Below are positions 15,838 to 26,056 of a stretch of DNA of 64,000 bases, one piece after another. Below the pieces are notes generated by a model. The model saw only the letters and a program-made list of their open reading frames with translations, made no database searches and was not told where the DNA came from. This DNA comes from Rhodospirillaceae bacterium. GTDB taxonomy: Bacteria; Pseudomonadota; Alphaproteobacteria; UBA8366; GCA-2717185. Position numbers and translations under genes: made by a program. The stretch's first letter is position 1. Every line of letters starts with the position of its first letter. The stretch covers positions 68,391-132,390 of the forward strand of contig PBDC01000039.1 of the NCBI GenBank assembly GCA_002717185.1. The letters run 5' to 3'.

Positions 15838-16767
15838 TCAATATCCCAACTCTTTATCCACAGTATTAAGCGGCACCTCACCGGCTTGGATGCGGCGAAT
15901 ATTGGCAACCACCTGCTTTATAGCCGAAACCTGCTGGGTGACGCTGGCAATGTGCGGCGTCAAGGTGACCCTCGGATGCGTCCAGAACGGACTGTCGGTT
16001 GGCAGCGGCTCGGTGCGGAATACGTCAAGCGTCGCGCCGGCGAGCTGACCGTTGTCTAGCGCTACCACGATATCCTCTTCGACCTGATGACCGCCGCGAC
16101 CAGCATTGATCAGCCAGGCACCCCTCGGCAGTTTGGAAAACAGGTCGCGATTGAGGATGCCTTCGGTCTCAGCCGTCAAAGGCAACAAGCAGACGAGAAT
16201 CTCAGTACGCGTCAAAAACGAATCGAGACCGGTGGCCCCATGAAAGGATTGCACGCCCTCGATCTGTTTAGGCGTGCGCGACCAACTCGCCAAATCGAAT
16301 TTCAGCGCGTGCAGCACTCGCGCACAATCCTGCCCGAGTACACCGATGCCCAAAAGTCCAACCTTGCGGCTCGGAGCAGTGGGAGTAATCAGCTCATGCC
16401 AGACATTTTCGCGCTGCTGCTGCTCCAGCGTCGGCACTTCCCGGTGATAACGGAGCACATGCATCGTGATATATTCAGTCATGCCTTGTGTCAGTTCCGG
16501 CTCAACCATGCGCACGATTGGCACGTCATACGGCAAGTCAGGGTCCTTTAAGAGATGATCCACCCCAGCGCCGATAGAAAAGATACATTTCAGGTTAGGG
16601 AATTTACGTAATGTGCCCGGCTCCGGCGCCCAAACGAAGGCGTATTCGATATCAGCTACGTCACCCGGCACAGCCCAGTCGCGCACCGGCATCTCCGGCA
16701 TAGCCTCGCTGAATACGTCACTCCAAGATCGGGAATGATCCAAATCAGGTTTCATGATTAGGGTCAT
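15838..16767 (-). CDS. ghrA: D-2-hydroxyacid dehydrogenase, glyoxylate/hydroxypyruvate reductase A-like
   Basis: A 309-residue member of the GhrA branch of D-isomer-specific 2-hydroxyacid dehydrogenases, which reduce glyoxylate or hydroxypyruvate with NADPH. The cofactor motif is GIGVLGQDCARVL, the substrate Arg lies in INAGRGGHQVEED, and the catalytic His lies in TPHIASVT. Length is typical. The start could be the ATG at 16767 or the in-frame ATG at 16755. It follows the yejF-type ATPase gene by 28 bases, so it is probably the distal gene of the peptide transporter operon. The symbol is by similarity, and substrate preference is unverified. Confidence 0.85.
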   Translation of the reverse strand: MTLIMKPDLDHSRSWSDVFSEAMPEMPVRDWAVPGDVADIEYAFVWAPEPGTLRKFPNLKCIFSIGAGVDHLLKDPDLPYDVPIVRMVEPELTQGMTEYITMHVLRYHREVPTLEQQQRENVWHELITPTAPSRKVGLLGIGVLGQDCARVLHALKFDLASWSRTPKQIEGVQSFHGATGLDSFLTRTEILVCLLPLTAETEGILNRDLFSKLPRGAWLINAGRGGHQVEEDIVVALDNGQLAGATLDVFRTEPLPTDSPFWTHPRVTLTPHIASVTQQVSAIKQVVANIRRIQAGEVPLNTVDKELGY

Positions 16768-16795
16768 ACGTCACCTTACTTTATTAGATGGGGGC

Positions 16796-18436
16796 TTACA
16801 TGCGAACAACGCCATCGGCAACCGTGCGTTCGTCGAACTCCATGTCGAACGCCGCCGCCATCAGCGCCTTAGTGTAGGGCTCAACTGGATTGTCGAAGAT
16901 GGTTTCGGCCACCCCCTCCTCCACAACCTTCCCATCTTTCATAACGATGACATAGTCGGAAAGCGCACGCACCACCTTCAGATCGTGGCTTATAAACAAA
17001 TAGGCTAGGCCGTACTTGCGTTGCAGGCCGCTCAGCAGGTCGACGATTTGCGACTGCACAGACATATCGAGCGCAGAGGTCGGTTCGTCAAGAACGATGA
17101 AACGAGGCCGCAGCACCATAGTCCGGGCAATGGCTATGCGTTGACGCTGTCCACCGGAGAACTCATGAGGGTAACGGAAACGGCTTTCCGGTTCCAGGTC
17201 GACGTCGTGCAGCGCCTCGACAACCCTGGCGTCACGCGCCGCTGCGTTACAATCAGGATCGTGGATCCTAAGCCCTTCCGCAATGATCTCGCCAACGGAC
17301 ATGCGCGGTGACAACGACCCGAACGGATCCTGGAATACCACTTGCATCTGCCGCCTAAGAGGCCGCAGACCCGAAACCGAAAGCCCCTGAATATCCTGAC
17401 CTTCAAACCGAATGTCACCCGTCGATTTTTCGAGCCGCAGCAGCGCCATACCGAGCGTGGTCTTGCCCGATCCGGATTCGCCCACGACACCAACCGTCTG
17501 GCCTTGGCGCACTGTCACGCTGATCCCATCGACCGCCCGGAGATGGTCGACAGTGCGGCGCAGCAATCCCTTCTTGATTGGGAACCAGACCTTCACGTTA
17601 TCGCTCTCGATGACCAGCGGTGCTGCGTGTTCCGGTGCCGACTTGCTGCCCTTCGGCTCCGCCACTAACAAGCGTTGCGTGTATTCGTGCTGCGGGTCGG
17701 TAAACAAAGAGGTGGTTTCACCTGTCTCGACGATCTCACCGTTGGACATTACGCAGACGCGGTCGGCGATCTTTCGCACGATACCCAAGTCGTGGGTGAT
17801 GAACAGCATCGCCATGCCGAACTCAGCCTGCAGAACCTTTAACAGTTTCAGAATCTGCGCCTGAATAGTCACGTCCAGCGCGGTAGTCGGTTCATCGGCT
17901 ATTAGTAGGTCCGGCTCATTCGCCAGCGCCATAGCGATCATTACCCGTTGACGCTGCCCTCCGGAAAGTTCGTGCGGATAAGCGGTGAGCCGCTGTTCCG
18001 CATTGGTCAGACCGACCAACTGCAGAAGCTCCAAGACGCGAGCACGCGCATCAGTCTCAGACAATCCTTTGTGCAAGATCAGCGTTTCGGCAATTTGCTT
18101 TTGCAGCGTGTGCAGCGGATTGAGCGACGACATCGGTTCTTGGAAGATCATCGAAATCCGGTTGCCGCGTATGCTCCGCAGAGTCGCCTCGTCGGCGCCC
18201 AACACCTCATCATCCTGGAACCGCACCGACCCACTAGGATGGTGCGCCAAGGGATATGGAAGTAATTGCAATACAGAAAGGGCCGTCACCGACTTGCCAG
18301 ACCCTGACTCGCCAACCAATGCCACCGTCTCCCCTTTGGCGATGTCAAATGAGATATGGCGAACGGCATCGACGTCACCACCTGGCGTCGAAAAGCAGAC
18401 CGATAGATTGTCAATTGAGAGAAGTTTTTCCATCAT
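16796..18436 (-). CDS. yejF: Oligopeptide/microcin C-type ABC transporter, double ATP-binding protein (YejF-like)
   Basis: A 546-residue cytoplasmic protein with two fused ABC ATPase domains. The first has Walker A GESGSGKS at 42-49 and signature LSGGQRQRV. The second has GESGSGKTT and signature FSGGQRQRIAIARTM. Both carry the oligopeptide-type extension after the domain. It energises import through the YejB/YejE channel. The ATG pair at 18436/18433 follows the yejE stop by about ten bases. An upstream frame extension to 18505 would overlap yejE and has no family similarity. Confidence 0.93.
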   Translation of the reverse strand: MMEKLLSIDNLSVCFSTPGGDVDAVRHISFDIAKGETVALVGESGSGKSVTALSVLQLLPYPLAHHPSGSVRFQDDEVLGADEATLRSIRGNRISMIFQEPMSSLNPLHTLQKQIAETLILHKGLSETDARARVLELLQLVGLTNAEQRLTAYPHELSGGQRQRVMIAMALANEPDLLIADEPTTALDVTIQAQILKLLKVLQAEFGMAMLFITHDLGIVRKIADRVCVMSNGEIVETGETTSLFTDPQHEYTQRLLVAEPKGSKSAPEHAAPLVIESDNVKVWFPIKKGLLRRTVDHLRAVDGISVTVRQGQTVGVVGESGSGKTTLGMALLRLEKSTGDIRFEGQDIQGLSVSGLRPLRRQMQVVFQDPFGSLSPRMSVGEIIAEGLRIHDPDCNAAARDARVVEALHDVDLEPESRFRYPHEFSGGQRQRIAIARTMVLRPRFIVLDEPTSALDMSVQSQIVDLLSGLQRKYGLAYLFISHDLKVVRALSDYVIVMKDGKVVEEGVAETIFDNPVEPYTKALMAAAFDMEFDERTVADGVVRM

Positions 18437-18446
18437 TATGCCCACA

Positions 18447-19511
18447 CTACCGCTGCGTCTTGCGCGGGTCGAACGCATCGCGCACAGCTTCACCAACAAA
18501 GACAAGCAAGGTCAGCATGACGCTGATTACGATGAACCCGGTAATGCCGAGCCACGGCGCCTGCAGATTGTCCTTACCCTGTTTCAGAAGTTCGCCTAGC
18601 GAAGGCGAACCAGGCGGCAAGCCGAAGCCTAGGAAATCAAGCGAGGTCAAGGTGACCAAGGCGCCCGAAGTAATGAAGGGTAAGAAAGTCAGGGTCGCGA
18701 CCATCGCATTTGGCAGGACGTGCCGGAACATGATTTTGCGGTCCGACACACCCAGCGCCCGCGCCGCCCTTACATATTCAAAATTTCGTGCCCGTAGCAC
18801 CTCGGCGCGCACAAGTCCTACTAACGCCGTCCAGCTGAACAACAGCATCAGTCCGAGCAGCCACCAGAAGTTTGGCGTCACGATGCTGGCCAGGATGATA
18901 AGGATAAACAATACTGGCATGCCTGCCCAGATTTCGATCAGCCGCTGACCGATCAGATCGAGCAACCCACCGAAATAGCCCTGCAAAGCACCGGCTGCGA
19001 TGCCAATCAGCGAGCTAAAGAAGGTTAGAATCAGCCCAAAACTAACCGAAATGCGGAAGCCATATATCATCCGCGCGACCACATCGCGCGCCTGGTCGTC
19101 GGTGCCAAGCCAGTTGCGGGCCGTTGGCGGCGAGGGCGCCGGCACACCCAGGTCGGTGATGTTAGTGTCGTAGCGGAAGCGTATAGGTGGCCAAAGTAAC
19201 CAGCCCTTCTTCTCGATCAGCTCAACGACAAACGGATCAGTGTAATCCGCTTCTGTCGGAAATTCGCCACCGAATTCGGTCTCCGCATAGGAGACCAGAA
19301 AGGGCATGTAGAAACTGCCATCATATTCGACCAAGATCGGCCGGTCGTTAGCGATCACTTCCGCAATAAGCGAGGCGACGAAAAGTGACAGGAAGATCCA
19401 TAGCGACCAGAAGCCGCGCTTGTTGGCCTTGAAATTGTTGATCCGCCGTCGTGTAAGTGGACGGATCGCAAACCCTAGAAACCGGTTCTCTTTGATCGCC
19501 ACACCTGTCAT
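18447..19511 (-). CDS. yejE: ABC transporter permease, YejE-like
   Basis: A 354-residue DppC/OppC-type permease. One N-terminal helix (about 36-55) is followed by a long periplasmic segment (60-140) with [15 protein letters not shown], then the binding-protein-dependent transport domain whose EAA loop reads [18 protein letters not shown]. It forms the inner-membrane channel with YejB. Its start overlaps the yejB stop (ATGA). In E. coli YejABEF imports peptides and microcin C, and periplasmic muropeptide uptake has been reported for alphaproteobacterial homologues. Confidence 0.93.
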   Translation of the reverse strand: MTGVAIKENRFLGFAIRPLTRRRINNFKANKRGFWSLWIFLSLFVASLIAEVIANDRPILVEYDGSFYMPFLVSYAETEFGGEFPTEADYTDPFVVELIEKKGWLLWPPIRFRYDTNITDLGVPAPSPPTARNWLGTDDQARDVVARMIYGFRISVSFGLILTFFSSLIGIAAGALQGYFGGLLDLIGQRLIEIWAGMPVLFILIILASIVTPNFWWLLGLMLLFSWTALVGLVRAEVLRARNFEYVRAARALGVSDRKIMFRHVLPNAMVATLTFLPFITSGALVTLTSLDFLGFGLPPGSPSLGELLKQGKDNLQAPWLGITGFIVISVMLTLLVFVGEAVRDAFDPRKTQR

Positions 19512-20626
19512 GCGCCGCGCGCCTCGAAATCGATCCGCGGATCAATCAGCATATACACAACGTCGCTGACGATGCCCATGATCAGCCCCAACAGGGTGAA
19601 AAAGTAGAGCGAAGCGAACATTACCGGATAGTCGCGGTTGATCACCGCTTCGAAACCAAGCAGCCCAAGCCCATCTAGCGAGAAGATGATCTCAATCAAT
19701 AAGGTACTGGTGAACAGGATACCGATGAAAGCAGACGGAAATCCGGCAATCACGATTAGCATTGCGTTGCGAAAGACGTGTCCATAGAGAATGCGGTGTT
19801 GGGTCAGGCCTTTAGCGCGCGCGGTGACAACAAACTGCTTGTTGATCTCCTCCAGGAAGGAGTTCTTGGTCAGCAGGGTTAACGTCGCGAAGGACCCTAT
19901 AAGCATTGCGGTCAACGGTAGGACTAGATGCCAGAAATAATCGGTGACCTTGCCCAACCAGGACAAATCATCCCAATTGTCCGAGGTCAGGCCGCGAAGT
20001 GGAAACCAGTCAAAGTACTGCCCCCCAGCGAATAATACTATGAGCAAGATTGCGAATAGAAACCCTGGCACGGCGTTGCCGATGATGACCACCATGCTAG
20101 TCCAAACGTCAAATTTTGAACCATCCCGCACCGCCTTGCCGACGCCGAGGGGGATGGAAATGAGATAAACCAACAAAGTCGTCCAAAGTCCGAGTGAAAT
20201 CGAGACGGGCATTTTCTCCAGCACCAGATTGACCACCGTCTCGTCACGAAAATAACTCTTGCCGAAATCGAAGGTCGCATAGTTGCCGAGCATTAAGGCG
20301 AAGCGTTCCAAGGGCGGCTTGTCGAAGCCGAACTGCTTCTCGATCTCCTTAATAAATTCTGGATCGAGACCCTGCGCGCCACGGTAGATGCTTTCACCAC
20401 CTAACCCTTCGCCGCTGCCCGGGCGAGCTTGTTGACCAGTGCTAACTTCACCGCTTGATTGCCCACTTATTCTGGCAGTCGCGTCAACCGCCGTACCTTC
20501 AATTTCTGCAAGAAGCTGTTCAACGGGACCGCCCGGCGCAAACTGGACAATTGCAAAGTTGATCGACATGATTGCAAACAGGGTCGGAACGACCAGCAAC
20601 AGGCGTCGGATGATATAGGGCAGCAT
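19508..20626 (-). CDS. yejB: ABC transporter permease, YejB-like
   Basis: A 372-residue DppB/OppB-type permease opening with the family phrase [21 protein letters not shown]. The first helix is followed by a low-complexity Gly/Ser/Gln-rich insert (about residues 45-80) before [18 protein letters not shown], a feature of YejB relative to DppB. The transport domain follows, with an EAA loop near [20 protein letters not shown]. The gap to yejA is 12 bases and it overlaps yejE by four, which indicates one operon. Confidence 0.93.
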   Translation of the reverse strand: MLPYIIRRLLLVVPTLFAIMSINFAIVQFAPGGPVEQLLAEIEGTAVDATARISGQSSGEVSTGQQARPGSGEGLGGESIYRGAQGLDPEFIKEIEKQFGFDKPPLERFALMLGNYATFDFGKSYFRDETVVNLVLEKMPVSISLGLWTTLLVYLISIPLGVGKAVRDGSKFDVWTSMVVIIGNAVPGFLFAILLIVLFAGGQYFDWFPLRGLTSDNWDDLSWLGKVTDYFWHLVLPLTAMLIGSFATLTLLTKNSFLEEINKQFVVTARAKGLTQHRILYGHVFRNAMLIVIAGFPSAFIGILFTSTLLIEIIFSLDGLGLLGFEAVINRDYPVMFASLYFFTLLGLIMGIVSDVVYMLIDPRIDFEARGA

Positions 20627-20638
20627 AGCGCGACGGCG

Positions 20639-22480
20639 CTAATTGCTCTTCGGGGTCGATCGACGATATTGCGCCAGCTTCGCATCCTTCGCGGGATCGA
20701 TCCACCAAGCCATGAACTGCGTTCCTTGATCAGGCGTCTTAATTGGCTGACCAAACCGGTTCCAGAACACCAGCCGGTCGTAAGGAATATGCCAATTGGG
20801 GATTACCAAATGTTTCCACTGTAGTACTGAATCAAGCGCCCGAACCCGTGTGACAAGACTTTTTCGATCCGGTGCCGCAATGATCAATTCGATTAGCTCA
20901 TCGAGAACCGGGTCTTTTACGCCCATGAGATTGCGGCTAGCTGCGCGATCCGCTGCTCCTGTTCCCCAATAATTTCGTTGCTCGTTTCCAGGGGAAGCTG
21001 ACTGTCCCCAACCGCTTACAACCACATCAAAATCAAAAATTTCGGTTCGTTTTTTATACTGTGCGGAGTCGACGGTACGCACTTTAGCATCTATGCCAAC
21101 ACGCTTAAGGTTTCGTATGTATGGCAAAATGATGCGCTCGAATAATGGACTGACCAGCAAAACTTCAAATGTCATCGTCTCGCCGCTCTCTGTTTTTGTC
21201 AGCTTCTTTGTTTTTGGGTCGACATCCCAGCCAGCTAAGTTGAACAGCTTCAATGCTTTTCGCAAATTTTGCCGTATGTTTCCAGACCCATCCGATTTCG
21301 GTGGTTCATACGCAGTAGTAAACACTTCGTTTGGTATTAGACCGCGATATTTTTCTAAAATTTTGAGAACATCACCCTTCGGAACCCCTACTGATGCTAG
21401 TTCCGAGTTGTCAAAGTAGCTGCGCGTACGGACATATTGCCCATAAAATAAGGCCTTGTTTGACCATTCGAAATCGAACGCATAGGCCAGTGCCCGACGA
21501 ACTCTAGCATCGGCAAACTTCGCGCGCCTTTGGTTCATAACGAAGCCTTGCATCCCTGCTGGGCGATTATGCTCGAATGTCTTTTTGATTAACATTCCGT
21601 CGCGGTTTGCCGCAATTTCATAGGCAGTTGCCCAAACTTTCGAAGCGTTTTCTGATCTAAAATCGAATGAACCTGATTTAAAAGCTTCCACAGCGACCGA
21701 TGCATCTCGGTAGTAGTCATAACGAATACGGTCGAAATTGTTAAAGCCGACCTGCGTAGGATGATTTTTACCCCAATAATTTGGCACGCGCTCATACACG
21801 ATGTGCCGGTTCGCTTCGAATTCCTTAATCCGGTAAGGTCCGCTGCCAATCGGTGGTTCCAGGGTTGTGGCCTCGAAGTCTTTCCCATCCCAGTAATGTT
21901 TTGGAAGGACAGGCAGCTGGCCGACAATCAGCGGCAATTCGCGATTTACACCCCCTTTAAAATTGAATCTGACTTTCCGCTCACCGGTTTTAAAGGGCTT
22001 TTCAACATCAGAATAATAATAACGATAAAAGGGACGTCCCTTAGATTTGAGCATGTTGAATGTCCAGATCACGTCTTCCACCATGATGGGTTTTCCATCA
22101 TGCCATTTCGCATCTGCCCGTAAGGTGAACTCAACCCAGGTCCTATCCTCCGGCGTTACGACGGTCTCAGCCAGCAAGCCATATGAGGAAAAAGCCTCGT
22201 CTGCTGAGCCAGTCATTAGGGTCTCGTATAAATGACCCAAGCCTGCAGCCGGTCTCCCCTTAATAACATGAGGATTAAAAGTGTCGAATCCCCGTCGCCC
22301 AGCCAGTTTCACCTCGCCGCCCTTGGGTGCATTCGGATTCACATAGTCAAAATGTTTAAAATCTTTGGAATATTTCAGATCGCCATGCATCGCGATGCCG
22401 TGGCTGGGCTGCGCGGCCGCAGTGAAAACGGTAAGAGCGGTAACACTGAGGAAAAGGGTGGTTCCGAGGGCACGGATCAC
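20639..22480 (-). CDS. yejA: Periplasmic substrate-binding protein, family 5 (YejA-like)
   Basis: A 613-residue solute-binding protein with a signal peptide (residues 1-23, ending AAA before QPSHGIAMHG). Its SBP family 5 body contains LKYSKDFKHFDYVNPNAPKG near the N-terminus, typical of YejA proteins. It should deliver peptides to YejB/YejE. It is the first gene of the yejABEF-ghrA group on the minus strand, and its promoter must lie within the 121-bp gap toward hisN. Codon use and GC are somewhat lower in the middle of the gene than in its neighbours. Confidence 0.93.
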   Translation of the reverse strand: MIRALGTTLFLSVTALTVFTAAAQPSHGIAMHGDLKYSKDFKHFDYVNPNAPKGGEVKLAGRRGFDTFNPHVIKGRPAAGLGHLYETLMTGSADEAFSSYGLLAETVVTPEDRTWVEFTLRADAKWHDGKPIMVEDVIWTFNMLKSKGRPFYRYYYSDVEKPFKTGERKVRFNFKGGVNRELPLIVGQLPVLPKHYWDGKDFEATTLEPPIGSGPYRIKEFEANRHIVYERVPNYWGKNHPTQVGFNNFDRIRYDYYRDASVAVEAFKSGSFDFRSENASKVWATAYEIAANRDGMLIKKTFEHNRPAGMQGFVMNQRRAKFADARVRRALAYAFDFEWSNKALFYGQYVRTRSYFDNSELASVGVPKGDVLKILEKYRGLIPNEVFTTAYEPPKSDGSGNIRQNLRKALKLFNLAGWDVDPKTKKLTKTESGETMTFEVLLVSPLFERIILPYIRNLKRVGIDAKVRTVDSAQYKKRTEIFDFDVVVSGWGQSASPGNEQRNYWGTGAADRAASRNLMGVKDPVLDELIELIIAAPDRKSLVTRVRALDSVLQWKHLVIPNWHIPYDRLVFWNRFGQPIKTPDQGTQFMAWWIDPAKDAKLAQYRRSTPKSN

Positions 22481-22601
22481 GGGCGGTTCCTTTTCGGTGG
22501 GCGATTGATCTCGTTAGAAACAGGCAAGACTTACTTATGATAATTTGGGGGTTCCAGACCTCTAGTTCCAGCCTTAGACTAATTGACAAGGGTTAAAAAT
22601 T

Positions 22602-23384
22602 TTACTTGTTCAGGCAACGCAGGACTGCAACGTGCAGTTCCTCGCTAGCCGAGGCCACGACATTCGCGCTGCCTTCGGCCAACAACGGATTGCCCAGCCA
22701 ATCCGTCATCACCCCGCCGGCCCCTGTGACAACTGGCACCAGGGCAGCGTAGTCCCAAAGGTTCATGGAAGCCTCGACGACAATGTCGGCGTACCCTGAC
22801 GCCAGTAGCCCAAAAGCATAGCAGTCCGCACCGTAACGCGTAATAAGCACCTGATGGCACAACCGATCAAATGCATCAAGCAATTCACCCCTTGCATAAT
22901 ATTCAGGGCTTGTCGTGAAAAGCCGCGCAGCATCCAGTGCATCGCACCCACTGACGCGTGCTTCCGTGCCATTGAATAAGGTTGCCCGCCCCGCAACGCC
23001 GAGCCAGCGCTCGTCACTGATCGGTTGGTCGATGACGCCGAGCACGAACCGCTTTTCGACCGCCATTGCGATTAAAGTTCCAAATACCGGCATGCCGGCG
23101 ACGAAGGCCTTGGTGCCGTCGATAGGGTCGAGAACCCATAATGGGCCTTCGCCTTCGGGAACGCCGCCCATCTCTTCTCCGATCACAATGTGATCGGGGC
23201 ATGTCTCTGCGAGAATTTCTCGAAGGGCCGCCTCAATCTCACGGTCCGCCTTTGTGACAGGGCTATTGTCGGCCTTTTGCTCTATCGCAATGCCTGTTCG
23301 GAAATAGCGCTGCGCAATCGGGCGCGCCGCATCCGCCAATCTTTCCGCAATGGCAATGTATTCGGCCGGACAGGTCACCGTCAT
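22602..23384 (-). CDS. hisN: Histidinol-phosphate phosphatase, inositol-monophosphatase family
   Basis: A 260-residue Mg-dependent phosphatase with the family metal-site motifs: GEEMGG (69-74), DPIDGT (86-91) and the later MNLWDYAALVPVV. The alphaproteobacterial HisN group of this family dephosphorylates L-histidinol phosphate in histidine synthesis. Inositol monophosphatase or CysQ-like activity is the alternative. The ATG at 23384 is preferred since a GGAG site precedes it. Extending further upstream would run into the cytochrome c gene and add residues unlike the family. Confidence 0.85.
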   Translation of the reverse strand: MTVTCPAEYIAIAERLADAARPIAQRYFRTGIAIEQKADNSPVTKADREIEAALREILAETCPDHIVIGEEMGGVPEGEGPLWVLDPIDGTKAFVAGMPVFGTLIAMAVEKRFVLGVIDQPISDERWLGVAGRATLFNGTEARVSGCDALDAARLFTTSPEYYARGELLDAFDRLCHQVLITRYGADCYAFGLLASGYADIVVEASMNLWDYAALVPVVTGAGGVMTDWLGNPLLAEGSANVVASASEELHVAVLRCLNK

Positions 23385-23415
23385 CGCCGGGCACTCCAGT
23401 CGCCCGAGAGCCGCC

Positions 23416-23967
23416 CTAATTGGGCAGCGGCATCGGTGTGTCAGCCTTGCTATTAAGAAACACGATGATGTTCGCCCGGTCTTTATTCTTCTTGAACCCT
23501 GCAAAGTTCATTTTCGTCTTTTTTACCAGCATCTTCGGCTTATAGAGGAAAGTGTTCAAATCAGCGATCGTCCACTTTCCACCAATCGCTTTCATGTCGC
23601 GTGAATATTTGAAGCCAGCCGCAGCCCCACGGTCGCCGCCAACTACATTCCAGAGGTTGGGGCCCTGTTTAGCCGGTCCACCCTTCTTGTAGGTATGGCA
23701 GGCGGCGCACTTCTTAAATAATTTCTCGCCTGCTACCGCATCGGCCGACGAAAGCATCCCGGTGATGTCTTCGGGGCCGGCAGGTGCCACCGCTTTACTA
23801 GCTGTTTGCACCGGTGCATTGCCGCCGATCCTATAGGCCATTGTCTCGGGCATCTGAGGACCGTAAGTCATATTTGAGATGAAGCCAGCCACCATTGCGA
23901 TCAATCCCGCGAAGATGACCGAACCGACAAGCTTGTTCACTAGTAACGGGTCACCATTCATGCCCAT
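23416..23967 (-). CDS. Membrane-anchored class I cytochrome c (CycM/c552-like)
   Basis: A 183-residue protein with an uncleaved N-terminal helix (about 10-31) that anchors a periplasmic cytochrome c domain. The haem site is CAACH (Cys87, Cys90, His91), and the distal Met ligand is probably in PKMLVKKTKMNFAG. Such cytochromes carry electrons between the bc1 complex and terminal oxidases in alphaproteobacteria. The start is either the ATG at 23967 or the one two codons later. The longer frame to 24108 adds an implausible N-terminus. Divergent from kdsB. Confidence 0.9.
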   Translation of the reverse strand: MGMNGDPLLVNKLVGSVIFAGLIAMVAGFISNMTYGPQMPETMAYRIGGNAPVQTASKAVAPAGPEDITGMLSSADAVAGEKLFKKCAACHTYKKGGPAKQGPNLWNVVGGDRGAAAGFKYSRDMKAIGGKWTIADLNTFLYKPKMLVKKTKMNFAGFKKNKDRANIIVFLNSKADTPMPLPN

Positions 23968-24153
23968 ACTCCCGATCTGAAAATACCGTCGCCAGCGCCA
24001 CACTTCCCCAGGAAGTGCACGAAAAATCCATACACCGACCCGTGCAAGCGGTATAGTCACAGTCATCGTGAAATGCAAATTCCGCCGCAAACCAAATTCG
24101 ACAGGCATTCATTTCGACCGCTATATTAGGGCCCCTTAAAGGATCGACCTCGA

Positions 24154-24897
24154 ATGTCGCTTCCAAGCAACCCCATCATCCTCATCCCAGCACGCCTTGA
24201 ATCTACCCGTCTGCCCAACAAAGTCTTGGCCGACATTCACGGAAAGCCAATGATCGTCCATGTCATGGAAAGGGCCCGCGAGGTCGATATCGGTCCCGTA
24301 GTAATAGCCGCAGGAGATGAAGAAATCATCGCCGCCGTTCGGGAAGCCGGTGGCGATGCCATATTGACAGATCCAGCACACCCTTCCGGTTCCGACCGAA
24401 TTTTCGAGGCCCTGACCCTATTCGATCCAGACGGCACCCATGATGCCATTGTCAATGTACAGGGCGACCTGCCGACGATTGACCCGAATTCCATCCAGGC
24501 AGCCTTTGATGTTCTCGCCGAGCCGGAGGTCGACATCGCGACCATCGCCGCTGAAATTAAAGTACCAGAAGAACGCAGCAATCCAAACGTGGTCAAGGCA
24601 GTTTTCGCCGTCAAACCTCCCGATTCGGTGGGCCGCGCCCTCTATTTTACCCGGGCAACGGCACCAACGGGCGACGGACCATTGTACCACCATATTGGCC
24701 TTTACGCCTACCGCAGGACCGCCCTGAAACATTTCGTCGCACTCCTCCCCGGCGTGCTGGAACAGCGCGAGAAACTTGAGCAATTGCGTGCACTCGAGGC
24801 CGGTATGCGCATCGATGTAGCGCTCGTTGACACGGTTCCACTCGGTGTCGATACTCCGGCTGACTTGACACGGGCGCGCGAGATGCTAGCGCCTTAA
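24154..24897 (+). CDS. kdsB: 3-deoxy-manno-octulosonate cytidylyltransferase (CMP-Kdo synthetase)
   Basis: A 247-residue enzyme that activates Kdo with CTP for lipopolysaccharide core synthesis, consistent with a Gram-negative outer membrane. The nucleotide-binding opening [18 protein letters not shown] (about 9-26), the [10 protein letters not shown] segment and the C-terminal GVDTPADL are all present. Length is typical. pheA follows after 21 bases on the same strand, so the two are probably cotranscribed. Confidence 0.95.
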   Translation: MSLPSNPIILIPARLESTRLPNKVLADIHGKPMIVHVMERAREVDIGPVVIAAGDEEIIAAVREAGGDAILTDPAHPSGSDRIFEALTLFDPDGTHDAIVNVQGDLPTIDPNSIQAAFDVLAEPEVDIATIAAEIKVPEERSNPNVVKAVFAVKPPDSVGRALYFTRATAPTGDGPLYHHIGLYAYRRTALKHFVALLPGVLEQREKLEQLRALEAGMRIDVALVDTVPLGVDTPADLTRAREMLAP

Positions 24898-24918
24898 CCA
24901 TTTGGACACAGGGGAAAA

Positions 24919-25770
24919 ATGGCGGCTGACAACGAACATCTGATCGCCTATCAGGGCCAGCCCGGTGCCAACTCGGACATGGCATGCCGGGCGGTTCATC
25001 CGGACATGGAACCCTTGCCCTGTCCATCCTTCGAGGACGTGTTCGCAGCCGTGCGTGCAAACGAGGCTCGACTGGCGATGATTCCCATCGAAAATTCAGC
25101 TGCAGGCCGCGTCGCGGATATCCATCACCTTCTGCCTGATTCTGAATTGCATATCATCGCAGAGCATTTTCAGCCGGTACATGATCATCTACTGGGCGTC
25201 AAAGGTGCCAAAATCGACAACCTAAAATTTGTCAGCAGCCACCATCAGGCGCTGTCGCAATGTCGGGAGACGATCCGTTCTATGGGTCTGGAGCCGCAAG
25301 TACATGCCGATACGGCAGGCGCGGCGAAAGACCTTGCAGCCAATCCAGACCCAACGCACGCCGCAATCGCCTCCGACCTGGCGGCCAACATCTACGATCT
25401 CGAAATTCTGCACCGCAATATGGAGGACCATAAGCACAACACGACGAGGTTTATCATAATGGCCCGGGAGCCCCAAGACCCGGACCCAAAAAGCAGCCCG
25501 ATCATGACCTCCTTCGTATTTCAGGTACGCAACGTGCCGGCCTCGCTCTACAAGGCGATGGGCGGGTTTGCCACGAACGGCGTAAATATGACAAAGCTCG
25601 AATCCTACATGGTCAACGGCGAGTTCTCGGCGACCCAGTTTTATGCCGACATTGAGGGACACCCTAGTCAGACAAACGTTCAGTTGGCGCTGGAAGAGCT
25701 GGGTTTCTTCAGCCGGGCTGTAAAAGTGCTCGGCGTCTATCCGGCGAGCCGCACCGGCATTGACGATTAG
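24919..25770 (+). CDS. pheA: Prephenate dehydratase
   Basis: A 283-residue monofunctional prephenate dehydratase (prephenate to phenylpyruvate, phenylalanine synthesis). The catalytic domain shows IAYQGQPGANSDMACR, the IPIENSAAGRV region and the essential NTTRF motif. A C-terminal ACT domain (from about residue 195) contains FATNGVNMTKLESYM, used for phenylalanine feedback control. There is no chorismate mutase domain. It sits between kdsB and a small membrane gene whose TTG start overlaps its end. Confidence 0.95.
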   Translation: MAADNEHLIAYQGQPGANSDMACRAVHPDMEPLPCPSFEDVFAAVRANEARLAMIPIENSAAGRVADIHHLLPDSELHIIAEHFQPVHDHLLGVKGAKIDNLKFVSSHHQALSQCRETIRSMGLEPQVHADTAGAAKDLAANPDPTHAAIASDLAANIYDLEILHRNMEDHKHNTTRFIIMAREPQDPDPKSSPIMTSFVFQVRNVPASLYKAMGGFATNGVNMTKLESYMVNGEFSATQFYADIEGHPSQTNVQLALEELGFFSRAVKVLGVYPASRTGIDD

Positions 25771-26056
25771 TAACGACAGTCACAACCGCAAAGAACGCCT
25801 CCTGCAACGGGGGCTAATGTGCTTTGTCGCGGGTATTGTCTGCTTTGTCGTCGGCGCCACCTTGGTGACGGCCAACTATGACCTTCCCGACTTCACCCGA
25901 TCTTTTGGGGAGATCGTCTTCGCAGGTTGGCCATTTCTGACCTTGGCCGCCGCCTATCTGCGCTGGCGCGGTGCCGGCGTGAAGGACTGGCTGCTGTGGA
26001 CCGCGATGGCCGTCGTCTTCATTCCCGCTTTGATGGTTGTCCTCCTCGTCCGTTGA
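25760..26056 (+). CDS. Small inner membrane protein of unknown function
   Basis: A 98-residue protein with about three hydrophobic segments (19-39, 52-70, 76-97), resembling DUF3054-like or similar small membrane proteins encoded after pheA in related genomes, though I cannot name the family. The TTG start at 25760 overlaps the pheA stop. A later ATG at 25817 would remove the basic N-terminus. The final codons CTC GTC CGT TGA are one arm of a perfect palindrome shared with nudC. Confidence 0.6.
   Translation: MTISNDSHNRKERLLQRGLMCFVAGIVCFVVGATLVTANYDLPDFTRSFGEIVFAGWPFLTLAAAYLRWRGAGVKDWLLWTAMAVVFIPALMVVLLVR

Noticed and set aside
15652..16059. 135-codon plus-strand frame before and over ghrA.
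   Set aside because: About half overlaps ghrA antisense. No family, no ribosome site, low complexity.
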